Shown in pieces: positions 4,751-6,091 of a stretch of 6,091 bases of DNA. The notes below the pieces were generated by a model. The model saw nothing but the letters and a program-made list of their open reading frames with translations, was not told where the DNA came from and searched no databases. Where the stretch lies: the NCBI RefSeq assembly GCF_001556515.1, contig NZ_LSJA01000114.1, positions 1-6,091 of the forward strand, in the 5' to 3' direction. The translations under genes were made by a program, and so were the position numbers. Numbering within the stretch: the first letter of the stretch is position 1; every line of letters begins with the position of its first letter. The DNA is from Caulobacter sp. CCH9-E1. GTDB taxonomy: Bacteria > Pseudomonadota > Alphaproteobacteria > Caulobacterales > Caulobacteraceae.

Positions 4751-6091
4751 ATGCGCAACATCTCGTCCTGGTCGATCAAGAACCCGATCCCCGTCATCCT
4801 GCTGTTCCTGCTGCTGACCATCGCCGGGATCGCGGGCTTCCGCTCGATGCGGATCAACAACAATCCCGACGTCGACCTGCCGATCGTCGTCGTCACGGCC
4901 GTGCGCCCCGGCGCCGCGCCCAGCGAGCTGGAAACCCAGGTCACCCGCCTGATCGAGGACTCGATCGCGGGCCTTGGCCAGGTGCGGCACACCAACTCGA
5001 CGATCGTCGACGGCGCCTCGACCACGGTGATCGAGTTCGAGCTGGGCGTGGACCACGAGCGCGTCACCAATGACGTGCGCAACGCCATGTCCAACCTGCG
5101 CGGCTCGCTGCCCCAGGACATGCAGGAGCCGACCGTCACCCGCGTCGACATCTCCGGCGACGACCTGATCACCTATGTGGTCAAGGCGCCGACCCTGACG
5201 CCCGAGCAGCGCAGCTGGTTCGTCGACAACGACGTCAGCCGCGCCCTGCTGGCGATCCGCGGCGTCGGCGAGGTCAACCGCCGCGGCGGCGTCAATCGCG
5301 AGATCGAGGTCGCGCTAGACCCCGATCGTCTGGCCGCGCGGGGCGTCACCGCCGCCGCCGTCAGCCAGGCCCTGGTCTCGTCGAACGCCGACCTGCCTGG
5401 CGGCCGGGTGACCATCTCGGGCGCCGAACGGGCCATCCGCACCCTGGGCGCGGCCGGTTCGGTCGAGCAGCTGCGCGAAACCCGCGTGCCGCTGCCCAAC
5501 GGCGGCGCGGTGCGCCTGGCCGACCTGGGCCAGGTCACCGACCACTGGGCCGAGCCGCGCTCGCGCGCGCGCTTCGACGGCCAGGAGGTGGTGACCTTCT
5601 CGATGATCCGCTCGCGCGGCGCCTCCGAGGTGCAGACCGCCGAGAAGATCCGCAAGGCCGTCGAGAAGCTGGACAAGGAGCACCCCGAGGTCGAGATCGA
5701 GGAGATCACCTCGAACGTGAAGTACATCGAGGAGAGCTATCTGGCCTCGATGGAAGCCCTGATCATCGGGGCGATCCTGGCCGTGCTGGTGGTGTTGCTG
5801 TTCCTGCGCGACTGGCGCGCCACCCTGCTGGCGGCCGTGGCCATCCCGACCTCGCTGCTGCCGACCTTCGCGGTGCTGGCGCCGATGGGCCAGTCGCTGA
5901 ACGGCGTCACCTTGCTGGCGCTGTCCCTGACCGTCGGCATCCTGGTCGACGACGCCATCGTCGAGATCGAGAATATCGTCCGCCACATGCGCGGCGGCAA
6001 AAGCCCCTATGCGGCGGCCATGGAGGCGGCTGACGAGATCGGCCTGGCGGTCGTGGCCACCACCTTCACCATCGTGGCGGTGTTCGCGCCG
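4751..6091 (+). CDS. RND family efflux pump, inner-membrane subunit (partial, 3' end missing)
   Basis: The first 447 codons of an RND permease, cut by the window edge while still open; complete members are usually around 1,000-1,050 aa. It would use the proton gradient to drive substrate out through the adaptor and an outer-membrane channel. The start MRNISSWSIKNPIPVILL is typical, with TM1 at about 13-30. The porter region (about 31-330) includes the conserved RPGAAPSELETQVT. TM2 (about 336-352), FLRDWRAT, TM3 (about 358-378) and TM4 (about 383-403) follow. TM4 carries Asp400-Asp401 in VGILVDDAIVEIENIVRHM, the proton-relay aspartate pair (Asp407/408 in AcrB). TM5 begins at about 431. The style fits the hydrophobe/amphiphile drug-efflux branch (HAE-1) better than the heavy-metal branch, but half the protein is unseen and the substrate is not determinable. 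Confidence 0.95.
   Translation, partial: MRNISSWSIKNPIPVILLFLLLTIAGIAGFRSMRINNNPDVDLPIVVVTAVRPGAAPSELETQVTRLIEDSIAGLGQVRHTNSTIVDGASTTVIEFELGVDHERVTNDVRNAMSNLRGSLPQDMQEPTVTRVDISGDDLITYVVKAPTLTPEQRSWFVDNDVSRALLAIRGVGEVNRRGGVNREIEVALDPDRLAARGVTAAAVSQALVSSNADLPGGRVTISGAERAIRTLGAAGSVEQLRETRVPLPNGGAVRLADLGQVTDHWAEPRSRARFDGQEVVTFSMIRSRGASEVQTAEKIRKAVEKLDKEHPEVEIEEITSNVKYIEESYLASMEALIIGAILAVLVVLLFLRDWRATLLAAVAIPTSLLPTFAVLAPMGQSLNGVTLLALSLTVGILVDDAIVEIENIVRHMRGGKSPYAAAMEAADEIGLAVVATTFTIVAVFAP

Noticed and set aside
3475..5172. A 565-codon open frame on the - strand opposite the adaptor and pump genes
   Set aside because: It lies antisense to two clearly recognised proteins. Its product is low-complexity and rich in Gly, Ala, Arg, Asp and His in one half, a typical mirror of GC-biased codon use. 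It has no recognisable domain.
5173..5986. Long - strand frames opposite the pump gene
   Set aside because: They overlap the confidently identified RND coding sequence, and their composition (Gln/His/Gly-rich or Arg/Ser-rich) is that of antisense shadows.

Overview
The window is GC-rich DNA with long shadow frames opposite the real genes, GTG and ATG starts, and good AGGAG-type ribosome binding sites. The protein sequences look alphaproteobacterial. The closest general impression is a Caulobacterales genome (Caulobacter, Phenylobacterium, Brevundimonas), but this rests on sequence style and not on a database match. All convincing genes lie on the + strand.

Layout. Positions 1-1560 hold three unrecognised genes: a helical 114-aa protein with an acidic, serine-rich tail (103-447), an alanine-rich helical 120-aa protein (640-1002) and a 145-aa multi-spanning membrane protein (1118-1555). 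A possible 30-residue single-span membrane peptide lies between the first two (462-554). A strong hairpin (1053-1085) looks like the terminator after the second gene. Positions 1601-2773 encode a complete thiolase with all four catalytic positions intact. The gap after it (2776-2892) is almost filled by a composite palindromic repeat made of two related hairpin units in opposite orientation. A glutathione S-transferase-family protein follows (2907-3539). After an 85-base gap with an inverted repeat and a promoter-like -10, a two-gene tripartite-efflux operon starts. It consists of a lipoprotein-type periplasmic adaptor (3625-4740) and the first 447 codons of an RND inner-membrane pump (4751 to the window edge).

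How the genes work together. The adaptor and pump form one functional unit. The adaptor is probably lipid-anchored in the inner membrane, bridges the pump to a TolC-type channel and carries a visible channel-docking motif. The channel gene is not in the window. The pump's ribosome binding site overlaps the adaptor's stop codon, which fits coupled translation. The thiolase and glutathione transferase are metabolic enzymes with no demonstrated link to each other or to the pump. I found no mobile element with a transposase, no tRNA or rRNA, no CRISPR array, and no convincing new multi-gene system. The items most worth checking are the composite repeat, the micro-ORF and the control region before the efflux operon.
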